A stretch of 64,000 bases of DNA from Streptomyces sp. NA02950 (GTDB lineage Bacteria > Actinomycetota > Actinomycetes > Streptomycetales > Streptomycetaceae). The stretch is taken from positions 4,647,001 through 4,711,000 of the forward strand of contig NZ_CP054916.1 of NCBI RefSeq assembly GCF_013364155.1, given 5' to 3'. The notes under the pieces were generated by a model that made no database searches, had not been told where the DNA came from, and was given only the letters and a program-made list of their open reading frames with translations. Within the stretch, counting starts at the first letter, position 1; each line of letters opens with the position of its first letter. Below are positions 54,201-62,616 of this stretch, piece after piece. The position numbers and the translations under genes are program-made.

Positions 54201-54924
54201 CTTCGACCTGGAGCTGACGCCCGGCCGCCGGGTCGCCGTCGTCGGTCCGTCCGGCGCGGGCAAGACCACCCTCGCCCAGGTGCTGCTGCGCTTCCTGGAC
54301 ACCGAGGGCGGTTCGTACACCCTGGCGGGCCGCGACGCCACGGCCCTGGACGGGGACGCGGTGCGGCGGCTGGTCGGGCTCTGCGCCCAGGACGCGCATG
54401 TCTTCGACAGTTCGCTGCGGGAGAACCTGAGGCTGGCCCGCCCGGGCGCGGACGAGGACGAACTGCGTGCCGCGCTGGCCGCGGCCCGGCTGCTGGAGTG
54501 GGTGGACGGACTGCCGGACGGCCTCGACACGATGGCCGGTGAGCTGGGCGCCCGGCTCTCCGGCGGCCAGCGGCAGCGGCTGGCCCTGGCCCGTGCGCTG
54601 CTGGCGGACTTCCCCGTCCTGGTGCTGGACGAGCCCGCCGAGCACCTGGATCTGCCGACGGCCGACGCGCTCACGGCCGATCTGCTTTCCGCGACCCGTG
54701 GCCGCACCACCGTGCTGATCACGCACCGGCTGGCGGGCCTGGAGGCGGTCGACGAGGTGATCGTGCTCGACGGCGGCCGCGCCGTCCAGCGCGGCACCCC
54801 CCGCGAGCTGGCCGAGGCCGACGGCCCCTTCCGCCGTCTGCGGGACCGCGAGGCCGCGGAGGCCCGGCTGTCTCCGCCGCCGACCGCGGCGGCAGCCCGG
54901 GAGCGGGTGAGCAGCGGGGTGTAA
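51244..54924 (+). CDS. cydDC: Fused CydD-CydC ABC exporter
   Basis: 1226 aa, a single chain carrying both halves of the ABC transporter needed to assemble cytochrome bd (it exports thiols/haem-related compounds). CydD half: TM domain ~1-310, nucleotide-binding domain with GPSGAGKTT near 372, LSAGQRQR, LLLDEPTANLD. An Ala/Gly-rich linker (~545-635). CydC half: TM domain ~640-940, second GPSGAGKTT near 1001, LSGGQRQR, VLDEPAEHLD. The fusion is usual in Streptomyces. The GTG start codon is the first base overlap of a parS site, so the protein begins MFHVKP. Confidence 0.96.
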   Translation: MFHVKPIDPRLLRYARATRFFLAASVALGLAGAGLVIAQAVLIAEVVVGAFQHGDGVDALTRPLILLALVAVGRAVVSWLTELTAHRASAAVKSELRLRLLERAVRLGPGWLDSRRTGELTTLATRGIDALDDYFARYLPQVGLAVVVPVAVLARIVTADWLSALVIVVTLPLIPLFMVLIGWATQERMDRQWRLLSRLSGHFLDVVAGLPTLKVFGRAKAQAESIRAITADYRRATLRTLRLAFLSSFALELLSTVSVALVAVGIGMRLVHGELDLYTGLVVLVLAPEAYLPLRQVGAQYHAAAEGLSAADEVFAVLEREPSAGGTASAPGARGSVLAVDGLMVRHPGRAEPSLAPTSFEIRPGETVAVVGPSGAGKTTLLNAVLGFAEPSAGRILLGGQDLASLDPESWRRQIAWVPQRPYLFAGTIAENVRLARPDADDEAVRAALRDAGALGFVSALSEGTATRLGELGAGLSAGQRQRIALARAFLADRPVLLLDEPTANLDGETEAAVVEAVRRLAVGRTVLMVVHRPALLPLADRVLCLPGGGGGAGGGGRGADAVRADVRTRVEAHAVAGAGGPAAVTELAVTTGAGPEPSQGAHRSDAVPALPNGTGAAEPHDPAAGGTGRGALARVRATARGRRGRFALALLLGSLALASAVGLMAVSGWLISRAAQQPPVLYLMVAVTATRTFGIARAVFRYAERLVSHDAVLRVLADLRGAVYRRLERLAPAGLGRARRGDLLSRLVADVDAVQDYFLRWLLPVGTAVTVAAASVGFTAWLLPEAGAALAAGLLVAGAGVPLLSGAFARRAERRLAPARGAMSGEVVDLLAGTAELTVAGALPRRLDAVRRTDGELTRIARRGAAATGVGAGLSALACGLTVAAAAWAGVAAVADGRVHGVWLAAVVLTPLAAFEAVAGLPLAVRHRQRTRRAAERVYEVMDVPPPVREPGEDAREEAPAAPFPLVLRGVTARHPGRRVPALDGFDLELTPGRRVAVVGPSGAGKTTLAQVLLRFLDTEGGSYTLAGRDATALDGDAVRRLVGLCAQDAHVFDSSLRENLRLARPGADEDELRAALAAARLLEWVDGLPDGLDTMAGELGARLSGGQRQRLALARALLADFPVLVLDEPAEHLDLPTADALTADLLSATRGRTTVLITHRLAGLEAVDEVIVLDGGRAVQRGTPRELAEADGPFRRLRDREAAEARLSPPPTAAAARERVSSGV
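51246..51259. promoter_or_regulatory. parS site 4 at the cydDC start codon
   Basis: Perfect GTTTCACGTGAAAC; its first G is the last base of the GTG start codon, so the palindrome encodes residues 2-5 (FHVK). Confidence 0.9.
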
Positions 54925-54940
54925 CCCTGCGCCCAGTGGC

Positions 54941-54978
54941 CGGGCCCCCGCGGGGCGGCCCGCCCTCCGCGGGGCCCG
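54941..54978 (+). terminator. stem-loop after cydDC
   Basis: 12-bp arms with one bulged C (54941-54953, 54967-54978), 17 bp after the cydDC stop. Confidence 0.5.
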
Positions 54979-55185
54979 TGGGGAGCCCGGCGGGTACGGC
55001 GGCTGACGGCCGGATCGTCGGCACTCCCCGCCGAGGCTTGGCGGGCGGCGTTCGGTGGCGGGCCGTATGTGGGCCCTTTCGGCAGGCGTCCGCGGTCGGT
55101 GGGCGGCGGATCGGGCCGGGGCCGATCACAGGGCACCGCGTCGGCCGCGCGGCGGGCCGGTGCGGTATTCACTACGCTCGATGCC

Positions 55186-56835
55186 ATGGTGGCCGCTGCC
55201 CCTACTCCGGACCCCCTGGAGGTCGCCGCGGAGGCGACCCGCGGGTTGCGGGGGCTGTCCACCGAGCTGACCGCTCGGCTGCCGAGGCTGCTGGAGGCGA
55301 TGCGCTCCATCGGCACCGGGCTGGAGCTGCGCACCGTCCTCGACCGGATCGCGGAGACCGCCGCCGAGCTGGCGGGTGCGCGCTGTGCCGTGATCGGGGT
55401 GGACGACGCCGCGGGCCAGGGGCTGGCCGGGGTGGTCAGCTACGGGGCCACCGAGGCGGACCGCGAGCGGTGCGCGGCGCTGTTCGCCGGGCTGCCGCCG
55501 GGGGCGCATCCGGCCGGGTTCCTGCTGGACCACCCGCTGCCGCATTCGTTCATCGGGGTGCCGATCAGGGTCGGGGAGGAGACCTTCGGCCATCTCTGCC
55601 TCGCCGAGAAGCGGAGCGGCGGTGAGTTCACCGTCTCGGATCTGCACATGGTCAAGGTGCTGGCGACCGAGGCCGGGATCGCCATCGGCAACACCCGTTT
55701 CCACGAGGCCAGTCGGCAGCGCGAGCGGTGGATCGAGGGCTCGGTGGCGGTCACCCACTCCCTGCTGTCCGGGGATGCCGAGAACGCCTTGGCCGTCGTG
55801 GCCGAGAAGGCCCGTCAACTCGCCCGGGCGGCGGCGGGGGTGGTGCTGCTGCCCGAGGCGTCCGGGGGCCTGCGGATCGTGGCGGCGGACACCGAGGACC
55901 CGTCGGCGCTGCTCGGCACCGTCGTACCGGCCCGCTCTCCGGCCGTACCGCGGCTGCTGGCCGGGAAGCCGGTGTTCCTCGACGACCCGGCCGCCCGACC
56001 GCGGCTGATCACCGGGGTCCTCGGCCGCTACGGGCCGAGCATGATGTTGCCGTTGAGCAGTGGGGACCGGGTGCTGGGGGTGCTGGCCACCCCGCGGGCG
56101 CCCGGCGCCCGTCCGTTCACCGCCGCCGAGCGCACCCTCGCCGGTCAGTTCGCGGCGCAGGCCGCGGTGGCGCTGGTACTCGCCGAGGCACAGCGGGACC
56201 GGGAGCGGGTCGCGGTGCTGGAGGAGCGCGACCGGATCGCGCGGGATCTGCACGACCTCGTCATCCAGCGGCTGTTCGCGACCGGGATGACGCTGGAGAG
56301 CGCACAGCGCCGGTCGGAGACGCCGGAGGTACGGGAGCAGATCGAACGGGCCGTGGTGGAGTTGGGCGCGGCCATCCAGGAGGTACGGACGGCGATCTTC
56401 ACGCTGCGGCAGGGTCCGGTGCAGACGCCCGCCGGACTGCGTGCCCGGGTGCTGCGGGAGGTGGGGGCGGCCGCGGTGCCGCTGGGCTTCCAGCCGTCGC
56501 TGAGCTTCGTGGGCGCGGTGGACGCACGGGTCGGCGAACCGGCCGGGGCGAATCTGATCGCGGCGTTGCGCGAGGCGCTGTCCAACGTTGCCCGGCACGC
56601 CCGGGCGGGGCGCGTCGAGGTGGTCGTGGACGCGACCGCGCGGTTGCCGCGAGGGCGGGCGGGGGTGCGGCTGACGGTCGCGGACGACGGGGTGGGCGTT
56701 CCGGCGGGCGGACGGCGCAGCGGTCTGGCCAACCTGGTGCGCCGGGCCGAGTCGTTGGACGGGTCGAGCGGGCTGGGGCCGGGGCTCGGTGAGGGCGGTC
56801 GCGGCACGGCGGTGGTGTGGGAGGTTCCGCTCTAG
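55186..56835 (+). CDS. GAF-domain sensor histidine kinase (DevS-like)
   Basis: 549 aa. Two GAF domains (~35-190 and ~205-340), then HisKA_3 with ERDRIARDLHDLVIQRLFATG (phospho-acceptor His356) and a HATPase with ALREALSNVARHARAG (N box), VADDGVGVPAGG and GLANLVRRAESL. The layout is that of the oxygen/NO/redox sensors DevS/DosT; the GAF domains may bind haem or another ligand. No response regulator is adjacent, so it is an orphan here. Start ATG 55186. It follows the cyd operon, which suggests a redox or oxygen link. Confidence 0.9.
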   Translation: MVAAAPTPDPLEVAAEATRGLRGLSTELTARLPRLLEAMRSIGTGLELRTVLDRIAETAAELAGARCAVIGVDDAAGQGLAGVVSYGATEADRERCAALFAGLPPGAHPAGFLLDHPLPHSFIGVPIRVGEETFGHLCLAEKRSGGEFTVSDLHMVKVLATEAGIAIGNTRFHEASRQRERWIEGSVAVTHSLLSGDAENALAVVAEKARQLARAAAGVVLLPEASGGLRIVAADTEDPSALLGTVVPARSPAVPRLLAGKPVFLDDPAARPRLITGVLGRYGPSMMLPLSSGDRVLGVLATPRAPGARPFTAAERTLAGQFAAQAAVALVLAEAQRDRERVAVLEERDRIARDLHDLVIQRLFATGMTLESAQRRSETPEVREQIERAVVELGAAIQEVRTAIFTLRQGPVQTPAGLRARVLREVGAAAVPLGFQPSLSFVGAVDARVGEPAGANLIAALREALSNVARHARAGRVEVVVDATARLPRGRAGVRLTVADDGVGVPAGGRRSGLANLVRRAESLDGSSGLGPGLGEGGRGTAVVWEVPL

Positions 56836-56920
56836 CCGCTGAAGTGGTGCCGGGTACGCCCGGGGTCGCCGGCAACGGCAGTTGCTCCACCGGCGGTGTG
56901 AACGTGCCCGGCAACAACGG

Positions 56921-57166
56921 TCAGGCGGACGGTTCGGGCGGCGAGGCGGTGGACGGCATCGTCCAACTGCCTCCGGCGCACAACAGCGAGGCGGCGACGG
57001 CGGTCAGGGCGGCGGCGGTGGCGTGGTCACCGGTGGCCAGGGCGACGGCGGTCAGGACGGCAGCGACGGCTATCGTCTTCCGGTAAGCAGGGGCATCCCG
57101 GCCGCGGCAGTCGCGGAGGTACCCGAACCGCCCTGGGCCACAGAACCGGGGGCGGTTTCGCGTCAT
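56921..57166 (-). CDS. Small membrane protein coupled to the HAD gene
   Basis: 81 aa. A basic N-terminus (MTRNRPRFCGPGRFGYLRDC) precedes one long hydrophobic stretch TIAVAAVLTAVALATGDHATAAALTAVAASLLCAGG, probably two helices. Its ATG overlaps the stop of the HAD phosphatase gene (ATGA), and third-position G/C use is high, both arguing for a real gene. Not recognised further. Confidence 0.7.
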   Translation of the reverse strand: MTRNRPRFCGPGRFGYLRDCRGRDAPAYRKTIAVAAVLTAVALATGDHATAAALTAVAASLLCAGGSWTMPSTASPPEPSA

Positions 57167-58047
57167 CGGCCCGACTGTCCGGCGAGGATCCGCTCGATCA
57201 CGGCGGCGACACCGTCCTCGGTGTTGGCCCCGGTGCGGTGCGTGGTCGCGGCCAGCACATCCGGGTGGGCGTTGGCCATCGCGTACGAGGTGCCCGCCCA
57301 GGTCAGCATCTCCAGGTCGTTGGGCATATCGCCGAACGCCACGACCTCCTCGGCGGTGATACCGCGCTCGGCACAGCACAGCTCCAGGGTGCTGGCCTTG
57401 CTGACGCCGGGGCCGCTGATCTCCAGCAGGGCGGTCGGGCTGGAGCGGGTGAACGAGCCGTGCTCGCCCGCGGCCGAGCGGCCCAGCTCCAGGAAGGCGT
57501 CGGGGGCCCATTCCCGGTGGTGGGCGAGCAGCTTGATGATCGGCTGGTCGGCGTGGGCGAAGCCGTCGTCGAGCAGCTTCTCGGCCGGGGCGTGGATCGC
57601 TCCCGGGTCGAGGTGGAAGGGCGGGTACTCGGGCTCGTAGAAGATGCCCTCGGTCCGCTCGACGGCGAACGAGGTGCCCGGGGCCGCCGCGCGCAGCGCC
57701 TCGACGACGGCGAGGGCCGAGGCGGGATCCAGCGGGCGGACCTCGATCAGCCGACCGCCCTGGTGCAGATCGACCACGGCGGCGCCGTTGGCACAGATCG
57801 CCAGGCCGTGTCCGTGGACGTGGGCGCTGACGACATCCATCCAGCGGGCCGGGCGGCCGGTCACGAAGAAGACCTCGATGCCCGCCCGCTCGGCCGCGGC
57901 GAGCGCCTCGACGGTGCGGTCGGAGACCGTCTTGTCGTCCCGCAGCAGGGTGCCGTCGAGGTCGGTGGCGATCAGCCGGGGCCGGGGTGAGCCGGTGCCG
58001 GAACGGTCTGTGGCCGGGGTCCCGGGCCGCTCGGTTGCTGGAGTCAC
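57163..58047 (-). CDS. HAD hydrolase, Cof/YidA type
   Basis: 294 aa. LIATDLDGTLLRDDKTVSDRT (motif I), FFVTGRPARWM (II), cap domain, Lys at HADQPIIKLLAHH, and VAFGDMPNDLEML (IV). Cof-type HAD phosphatases act on sugar phosphates and nucleotides. Start GTG 58047 has GGGAGG with 9 nt spacing; an ATG at 58056 would have the SD directly against it. Linked by ATGA to the small membrane gene. Confidence 0.93.
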   Translation of the reverse strand: MTPATERPGTPATDRSGTGSPRPRLIATDLDGTLLRDDKTVSDRTVEALAAAERAGIEVFFVTGRPARWMDVVSAHVHGHGLAICANGAAVVDLHQGGRLIEVRPLDPASALAVVEALRAAAPGTSFAVERTEGIFYEPEYPPFHLDPGAIHAPAEKLLDDGFAHADQPIIKLLAHHREWAPDAFLELGRSAAGEHGSFTRSSPTALLEISGPGVSKASTLELCCAERGITAEEVVAFGDMPNDLEMLTWAGTSYAMANAHPDVLAATTHRTGANTEDGVAAVIERILAGQSGR

Positions 58048-58213
58048 GGCAACCATCCTCCCGCATATGCCACTCATCGGTGCGCGAAGGGGCTCGGGGG
58101 CGTACGCATGCCCGGTGGCCGGGGCCCTACGCCCACCCGCCGCCGCCTCCCTCGTGATCGGTCCCTCGGCGATCGGTCCGCCGCTGTCGGCCGGACCGCT
58201 TAGGCTCGGTGCT

Positions 58214-59128
58214 ATGCGACTGAGCACTGTCATCCTTCCCGTTCACCGCTGGTCCGAGGGCGGCCGGGAGCAGTGGCGGCGCGCCGAGGAGCTCGGCTTC
58301 CACGGCGCGTACACCTATGACCACCTCTCCTGGCGGGTGCCGTTCCGCGACGGCCCCTGGTTCGGCGCGGTGCCCACGCTGACCGCTGCCGCGGCGGCCA
58401 CCTCGCGGCTGCGTCTGGGCACCCTGGTGACCTCCCCCAACTTCCGGCATCCGGTGACGCTCGCCAAGGAGTTGATCACCCTGGACGATGTGTCCGGTGG
58501 GCGGATCACGCTCGGGATCGGGGCGGGTGGCTCCGGTTTCGACGCGACGGCGCTGCGGCGTGGCGGCGAGGAGGCGTGGACCCCGCGGGAGCGGGCGGAC
58601 CGGTTCGGGGAGTTCGTCGAGCTGCTGGACCGGCTGCTGACCCAGGACGCGGTCACGTACGAGGGTGAGCACTACAGCGCGCGGGAGGCGCGCAACATCC
58701 CGGGCTGTGTGCAGCGGCCCCGGCTGCCGTTCGCGGTCGCCGCCACCGGTCCGCGCGGGCTGCGGCTGGCCGCGCGGTACGGCCAGGCGTGGGTGACCAC
58801 GGGCGATCCGAAGGTGTCCGCCACCGGCACCCCCGCCGATTCCGTGGAGGCCATCGCCCGCCAGGTCGAGGGGCTGGGCAAGGCATGTGCCGAGGCCGGG
58901 CGGGACGCGGGCGATCTCCGCAAGATCCTGCTCACAGGTTTCACCCCGGACGGCGCCGCCCCGCTGACCTCGGTGGACGCCTTCGTGGAGTTCGCCGGGC
59001 GGCACGCCGCGCTGGGCTTCGACGAGATCGTGCTGCACTGGCCGATCCCGGACTCGATCTTCGCGGCGGACCAGCGGGTCTTCGAGAAGATCGCCACGGA
59101 GGGCGCGGCGCAGCTCGGCACCCGGTGA
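58214..59128 (+). CDS. LLM-class F420-dependent oxidoreductase
   Basis: 304 aa luciferase-like monooxygenase fold: GFHGAYTYDHLSWRVPFRDGPWFGAVPTLTAAAAATSRLRLGTLVTSPNFRHPVTLAKELITLDDVSGGRITLGIGAG. Actinobacterial members use reduced F420. Substrate unknown. Start ATG 58214 has no SD and may be leaderless; divergent from the HAD gene. Confidence 0.9.
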   Translation: MRLSTVILPVHRWSEGGREQWRRAEELGFHGAYTYDHLSWRVPFRDGPWFGAVPTLTAAAAATSRLRLGTLVTSPNFRHPVTLAKELITLDDVSGGRITLGIGAGGSGFDATALRRGGEEAWTPRERADRFGEFVELLDRLLTQDAVTYEGEHYSAREARNIPGCVQRPRLPFAVAATGPRGLRLAARYGQAWVTTGDPKVSATGTPADSVEAIARQVEGLGKACAEAGRDAGDLRKILLTGFTPDGAAPLTSVDAFVEFAGRHAALGFDEIVLHWPIPDSIFAADQRVFEKIATEGAAQLGTR

Positions 59129-59256
59129 GGAGCCGTCCCTGACGCGGGTACCGGCCCGTCCGACGCGGTGCGGAGCCGCACAGGCGGTAAAGACCGGCAT
59201 AAGGGGCAGAATCGGGTATAGAGGTTTTCGCTGCCGCAGTCCCTGTGGAGGCACCC

Positions 59257-60168
59257 ATGGCGCGTACCCGATACGCCCCGGACCGGGGGCTGACCACCCG
59301 CATGGTGACCACGATGTTCTTCATCGGTCTGCTCTACGTGGTCTTCGTCGGTGTGCTGCTGGCGCTGGTGCGGGGCGCCTGGCCGCTGATCCTGATCCTC
59401 GCGGGCGGGCTGTTCGTGGCGCAGTTCTGGTTCAGCGACCGGATCGCGGCCTACAGCATGGGCGCGCGGGAGGTCACTCCGGAGCAGGCGCCCGAGCTGC
59501 ACGGCGCGGTGGACCGGCTGTGCGCCCTCGCCGATATGCCCAAGCCGCGGGTGGCCATCGCCGACACGGACGTGCCCAACGCCTTCGCCACCGGCCGCAA
59601 CCAGCGCAACGCACTGGTGTGCGCGACGACCGGTCTGCTGCGGCGGCTGGAACCGGACGAGCTGGAGGGGGTGCTCGCCCATGAGCTGTCGCATGTGGCG
59701 CACCGCGATGTGGCGGTGATGACCATCGCCTCGTTCCTCGGGGTGCTGGCCGGGATGATGACCCGGGTCGCGCTGTGGGGCGGGCTCACCCGCGGCGGCG
59801 GCCGCGACAACAACACGGCCATCGCGGTTCTGCTCATCCCGCTGATCAGCGCCGTGGTCTACACGATCAGCTTCCTGCTGACCCGGCTGCTGTCCCGCTA
59901 CCGCGAGCTGAGCGCCGACCGGGCGGCCGCCCTGCTGACCGGGCGGCCCTCGGCGCTCGCCGCCGCGCTGACCAAGGTGACGGGGCAGATGGCCCGGATC
60001 CCCACCCGCGATCTGCGCAAGGCCGAGCCGTACAACGCGTTCTGGTTCGCCCCGGCGCTCTCCGGGGGGAGCATGAGCCGGCTGCTGTCCTCGCATCCGA
60101 CGCTGGAGCAGCGGCTCGACCAGCTCGGCCGGATCTCGGCGCAGCTTGGCCAGGCGGGAAGGGGCTGA
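59257..60168 (+). CDS. htpX: M48-family zinc metalloprotease HtpX
   Basis: 303 aa. Two N-terminal helices (VTTMFFIGLLYVVFVGVLLALV, WPLILILAGGLFVAQFWF), the catalytic motif VLAHELSHVAHRD (HExxH), two further helices, then YRELSADRAAALLTG (third zinc ligand Glu) and SSHPTLEQRLDQL. Membrane protein quality control. Start ATG 59257 with GGAGG at 6-7 nt. Five bp upstream of pspAB, so an operon. Confidence 0.94.
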   Translation: MARTRYAPDRGLTTRMVTTMFFIGLLYVVFVGVLLALVRGAWPLILILAGGLFVAQFWFSDRIAAYSMGAREVTPEQAPELHGAVDRLCALADMPKPRVAIADTDVPNAFATGRNQRNALVCATTGLLRRLEPDELEGVLAHELSHVAHRDVAVMTIASFLGVLAGMMTRVALWGGLTRGGGRDNNTAIAVLLIPLISAVVYTISFLLTRLLSRYRELSADRAAALLTGRPSALAAALTKVTGQMARIPTRDLRKAEPYNAFWFAPALSGGSMSRLLSSHPTLEQRLDQLGRISAQLGQAGRG

Positions 60169-60173
60169 GGGGC

Positions 60174-60767
60174 GTGGGGTTCTGGGACGCCGTCCTCGGC
60201 CGCAGCAAGCCCGTACGCCCCGATCTCGACCGGCTCTTCGGGCTGCCGGGTGCCGCGGTCACGCTGGAGGCGGGGGCGGGGTTCACCCCCACCGGACTGG
60301 GCTCGGTGTGCTTCGCGAGCGTGGAGGGCGGTGCCTTCGCGCAGCTCCGGCGCGATGTGGAGGAGCTGCTGGACGCGGATGCCGGACCCGAACGGGGCGG
60401 AGTGCCCGTGGAGTTCAGCCGGGACGGATACGGCTACACCTGGCTGCTCGCCCGACAGGGACCGGACGATGTGGCCGCCCTGGTGAACGATCTGCACGCG
60501 GTCAACACCCTGCTCCAGGACGGGGGGTTCGGCCCGCAGCTGCTGTGCTCCCTGCTCGGCTTCCGGAACGCGGCCGAGGGCCGTTCGCTGGCGCTGGTGT
60601 ACCTCTACAAGCGGGGCACGTTCTACCCCTTCGCACCGCTGCCGGGCGGCGGCGAGAAGCGGGACAACGGGCTCGAACTCCAGGTGCGGGCGATGCTCGG
60701 GGACGATCTGCGGATCGAGGAGGACCTGAGCCGCTGGTTCCCGGTCTGGGGCGCGCCGGGCCTGTAG
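60174..60767 (+). CDS. pspAB: PspA-associated protein PspAB
   Basis: 197 aa. MGFWDAVLGRSKPVRPDLDRLFGLPGAAVTLEAG, GSVCFASVEGGAFAQLRRDVEELLD and LCSLLGFRNAAEGRSLALVYLYKRGTFYPFAP match the PspAB family, found beside HtpX in actinobacteria and linked to PspA-type membrane stress. Start GTG 60174 with GAGGGG close upstream. Biochemical role unknown. Confidence 0.88.
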   Translation: MGFWDAVLGRSKPVRPDLDRLFGLPGAAVTLEAGAGFTPTGLGSVCFASVEGGAFAQLRRDVEELLDADAGPERGGVPVEFSRDGYGYTWLLARQGPDDVAALVNDLHAVNTLLQDGGFGPQLLCSLLGFRNAAEGRSLALVYLYKRGTFYPFAPLPGGGEKRDNGLELQVRAMLGDDLRIEEDLSRWFPVWGAPGL

Positions 60768-60812
60768 GCCACCGCCCGGCACCGCCCCGTACCACGGCAC
60801 CGTCCCCTCGCC

Positions 60813-60892
60813 CCGCCTGCCGCCTGCCGCCTGCCGCCTGCCGCCTGCCGCCTGCCGCCTTGCGGACTCACCGCCTCACCGCCTCACCGCCT
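60813..60892. repeat. Two short tandem repeats between convergent genes
   Basis: Six full copies plus a partial of the heptamer CCGCCTG (60813-60860), then three copies of the octamer CACCGCCT (60869-60892). They fill the gap between pspAB and the convergent fusion gene, touching its stop codon. Likely slippage-prone. Confidence 0.93.
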
Positions 60893-62616
60893 CACTTCGG
60901 CCGCCGCCCCAGCCGCGCGGCCGCGCGCAGCGCCGCCGGGGCGACCCGGGACAGCGCGGCCGCGGCCCTCGCCTCCGGCGTCACCGGTACCACCGCGGCA
61001 TTGCGCAGCACGGCCCGCAGGATCGCGTCCGCGACCTTCTCCGGCGGATAGGCGCGGGGCGCCGGCAGCCGGGCGGGCCGGTCGTCCCGGGTGCGGGCAT
61101 AGCCGGGGCAGATCACCGAGACGCCGATGTCGCGGTCCGCCAGCTCGGCGCGCAGGGACTCGCTCAGCCGCACCACGGCGGCCTGGGAGGCGCCGTAGGC
61201 GGACAGCGTCCGCGAGGGCCGGAAGGCGGCGGCCGACGCGGTGTTGACGATATGGCCGCCCTGGCCGCGGTCGGCCATCTGGCCGCCGAAGGCCCGGCAG
61301 CTGTGGACCACACCCCACAGATTGGTGTCCAGCACCCGGCGCCAGGCGTCCGCCGAGGTGTCCAGGAAGGACCCGGAAAGCCCCACCTCGGCATCGTTGA
61401 CCAGCACATCCACCACGCCGTACTCGGCGGAGACCTTGTGGGCCAGCTTCTCCACGGCCCGCTCGTCCGCGATGTCCACGGCCTCGGCCCAGGCGTGCGG
61501 CGCCCCGGCCGACCGCGCCAGCGAGGCGGTGTGCGCCGCGTCCTCCGCGTCCTGGTCGACGGCGATCACCCGGGCCCCCGCCGCGGCGAAGGCGAGGCAG
61601 GTTGCCCGGCCGACGGCCCCCGCGGCGCCCGTGACCAGCACCAGCTGGCCGCCGAACCGCTGGGCGTACGGACCGGGCGAGGCCGCCCCGGGGCGCGGGG
61701 CGCCCTCCTCCACCGAGGTGATGAACTCGGTGATCCACGCGGTGAGCCGGTCGGGCCGGGAGCGCGGCATACCGTGGCGGGCGGCGAGGGTGCGCCGCGT
61801 CAGATCCGGTACCCAGCTCTCCAGTTCGTCGTAGAGCCGCTGGGAGAGGAAGGGGTCCTGGGTCGGCACGATCAGCTGGACCGGGGCGTGGGCATGGGCG
61901 TCCGGCCGGGGGCGGCGGAGCCGCTCGCGCACGTTGTCCCGGTAGAGCCAGGCCCCGTGGGCGGCGTCATCGGGCAGCGAGGCGGTCGGATAGCCGTCGC
62001 TCGGCACCCGCTCGGTGCGCTCCAGGATGCCCGGCCAGGACCGGCCGAGCGGACCGCGCCACAGCGCCTCCGGCAGCCGGGGCGTATGCAGCGCGCCCAC
62101 GTACCAGGAGCGGGCGGACTGGCCCAGGAGCTGGGCGATACGCCGCGGGGTGGGCCGGGTCAGCCGCTTCCTGATCCAGTGGCCGAAGTGGTCCAGGCAG
62201 GGGCCCGACAGCGAGGTGAACGAGGCGATTCGCCCCTGGGCGCGCGGGACCGTGACGAACTCCCAGGACTGCACCGAGCCCCAGTCGTGCCCCACCAGAT
62301 GGACCGGCCGGTCCGGGGAGACCGCGTCGGTCACGGCCAGGAAGTCATCGGTGAGCTTCTCCAGGGTGAAGCCGCCGCGCAGCGGCTCCGGGGCGGTGGA
62401 GCGGCCGCAGCCGCGCACGTCGTACAGCACGACATGGAAGCCCGCGCCGCCGGAGGCGAGGCGGGTGGCGACCTCCGCCCACACCTCCTTGCTGTCCGGA
62501 TAGCCGTGCAGCAGCACCACCGTGGGCCGCGCCGGATCACCGAGCTCGGCGACGCACAGCTCCACCTCTCCCGTACGGATCGTGCGCTCGGCCGCTCCCG
62601 CGATCCCGTCCGTCAC
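60892..62616 (-). CDS. EphD-like alpha/beta-hydrolase-SDR fusion
   Basis: 574 aa. N-terminal epoxide-hydrolase-like domain (~15-310): VVLLHGYPDSKEVW, VRGCGRSTAP and LVGHDWGSVQSWEF with nucleophile Asp. C-terminal SDR domain (~325-574): LVLVTGAAGAVGRATCLAFA (TGxxxxxG kept as TGAAGAVG), VLVNDAEVGL in place of NNAG, and SAYGASQAAV where the catalytic YxxxK Lys is Gln (Tyr474, Gln478). The layout matches mycobacterial EphD. The SDR half is probably not catalytic. Start GTG 62616 with GGAGGG upstream. Confidence 0.9.
   Translation of the reverse strand: MTDGIAGAAERTIRTGEVELCVAELGDPARPTVVLLHGYPDSKEVWAEVATRLASGGAGFHVVLYDVRGCGRSTAPEPLRGGFTLEKLTDDFLAVTDAVSPDRPVHLVGHDWGSVQSWEFVTVPRAQGRIASFTSLSGPCLDHFGHWIRKRLTRPTPRRIAQLLGQSARSWYVGALHTPRLPEALWRGPLGRSWPGILERTERVPSDGYPTASLPDDAAHGAWLYRDNVRERLRRPRPDAHAHAPVQLIVPTQDPFLSQRLYDELESWVPDLTRRTLAARHGMPRSRPDRLTAWITEFITSVEEGAPRPGAASPGPYAQRFGGQLVLVTGAAGAVGRATCLAFAAAGARVIAVDQDAEDAAHTASLARSAGAPHAWAEAVDIADERAVEKLAHKVSAEYGVVDVLVNDAEVGLSGSFLDTSADAWRRVLDTNLWGVVHSCRAFGGQMADRGQGGHIVNTASAAAFRPSRTLSAYGASQAAVVRLSESLRAELADRDIGVSVICPGYARTRDDRPARLPAPRAYPPEKVADAILRAVLRNAAVVPVTPEARAAAALSRVAPAALRAAARLGRRPK

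Noticed and set aside
51583..54726. 1047-codon open frame antisense to cydDC
   Set aside because: Long antisense frames are expected in high-GC genes with G/C third positions. The translation has no domain features and the plus strand encodes a complete ABC transporter.
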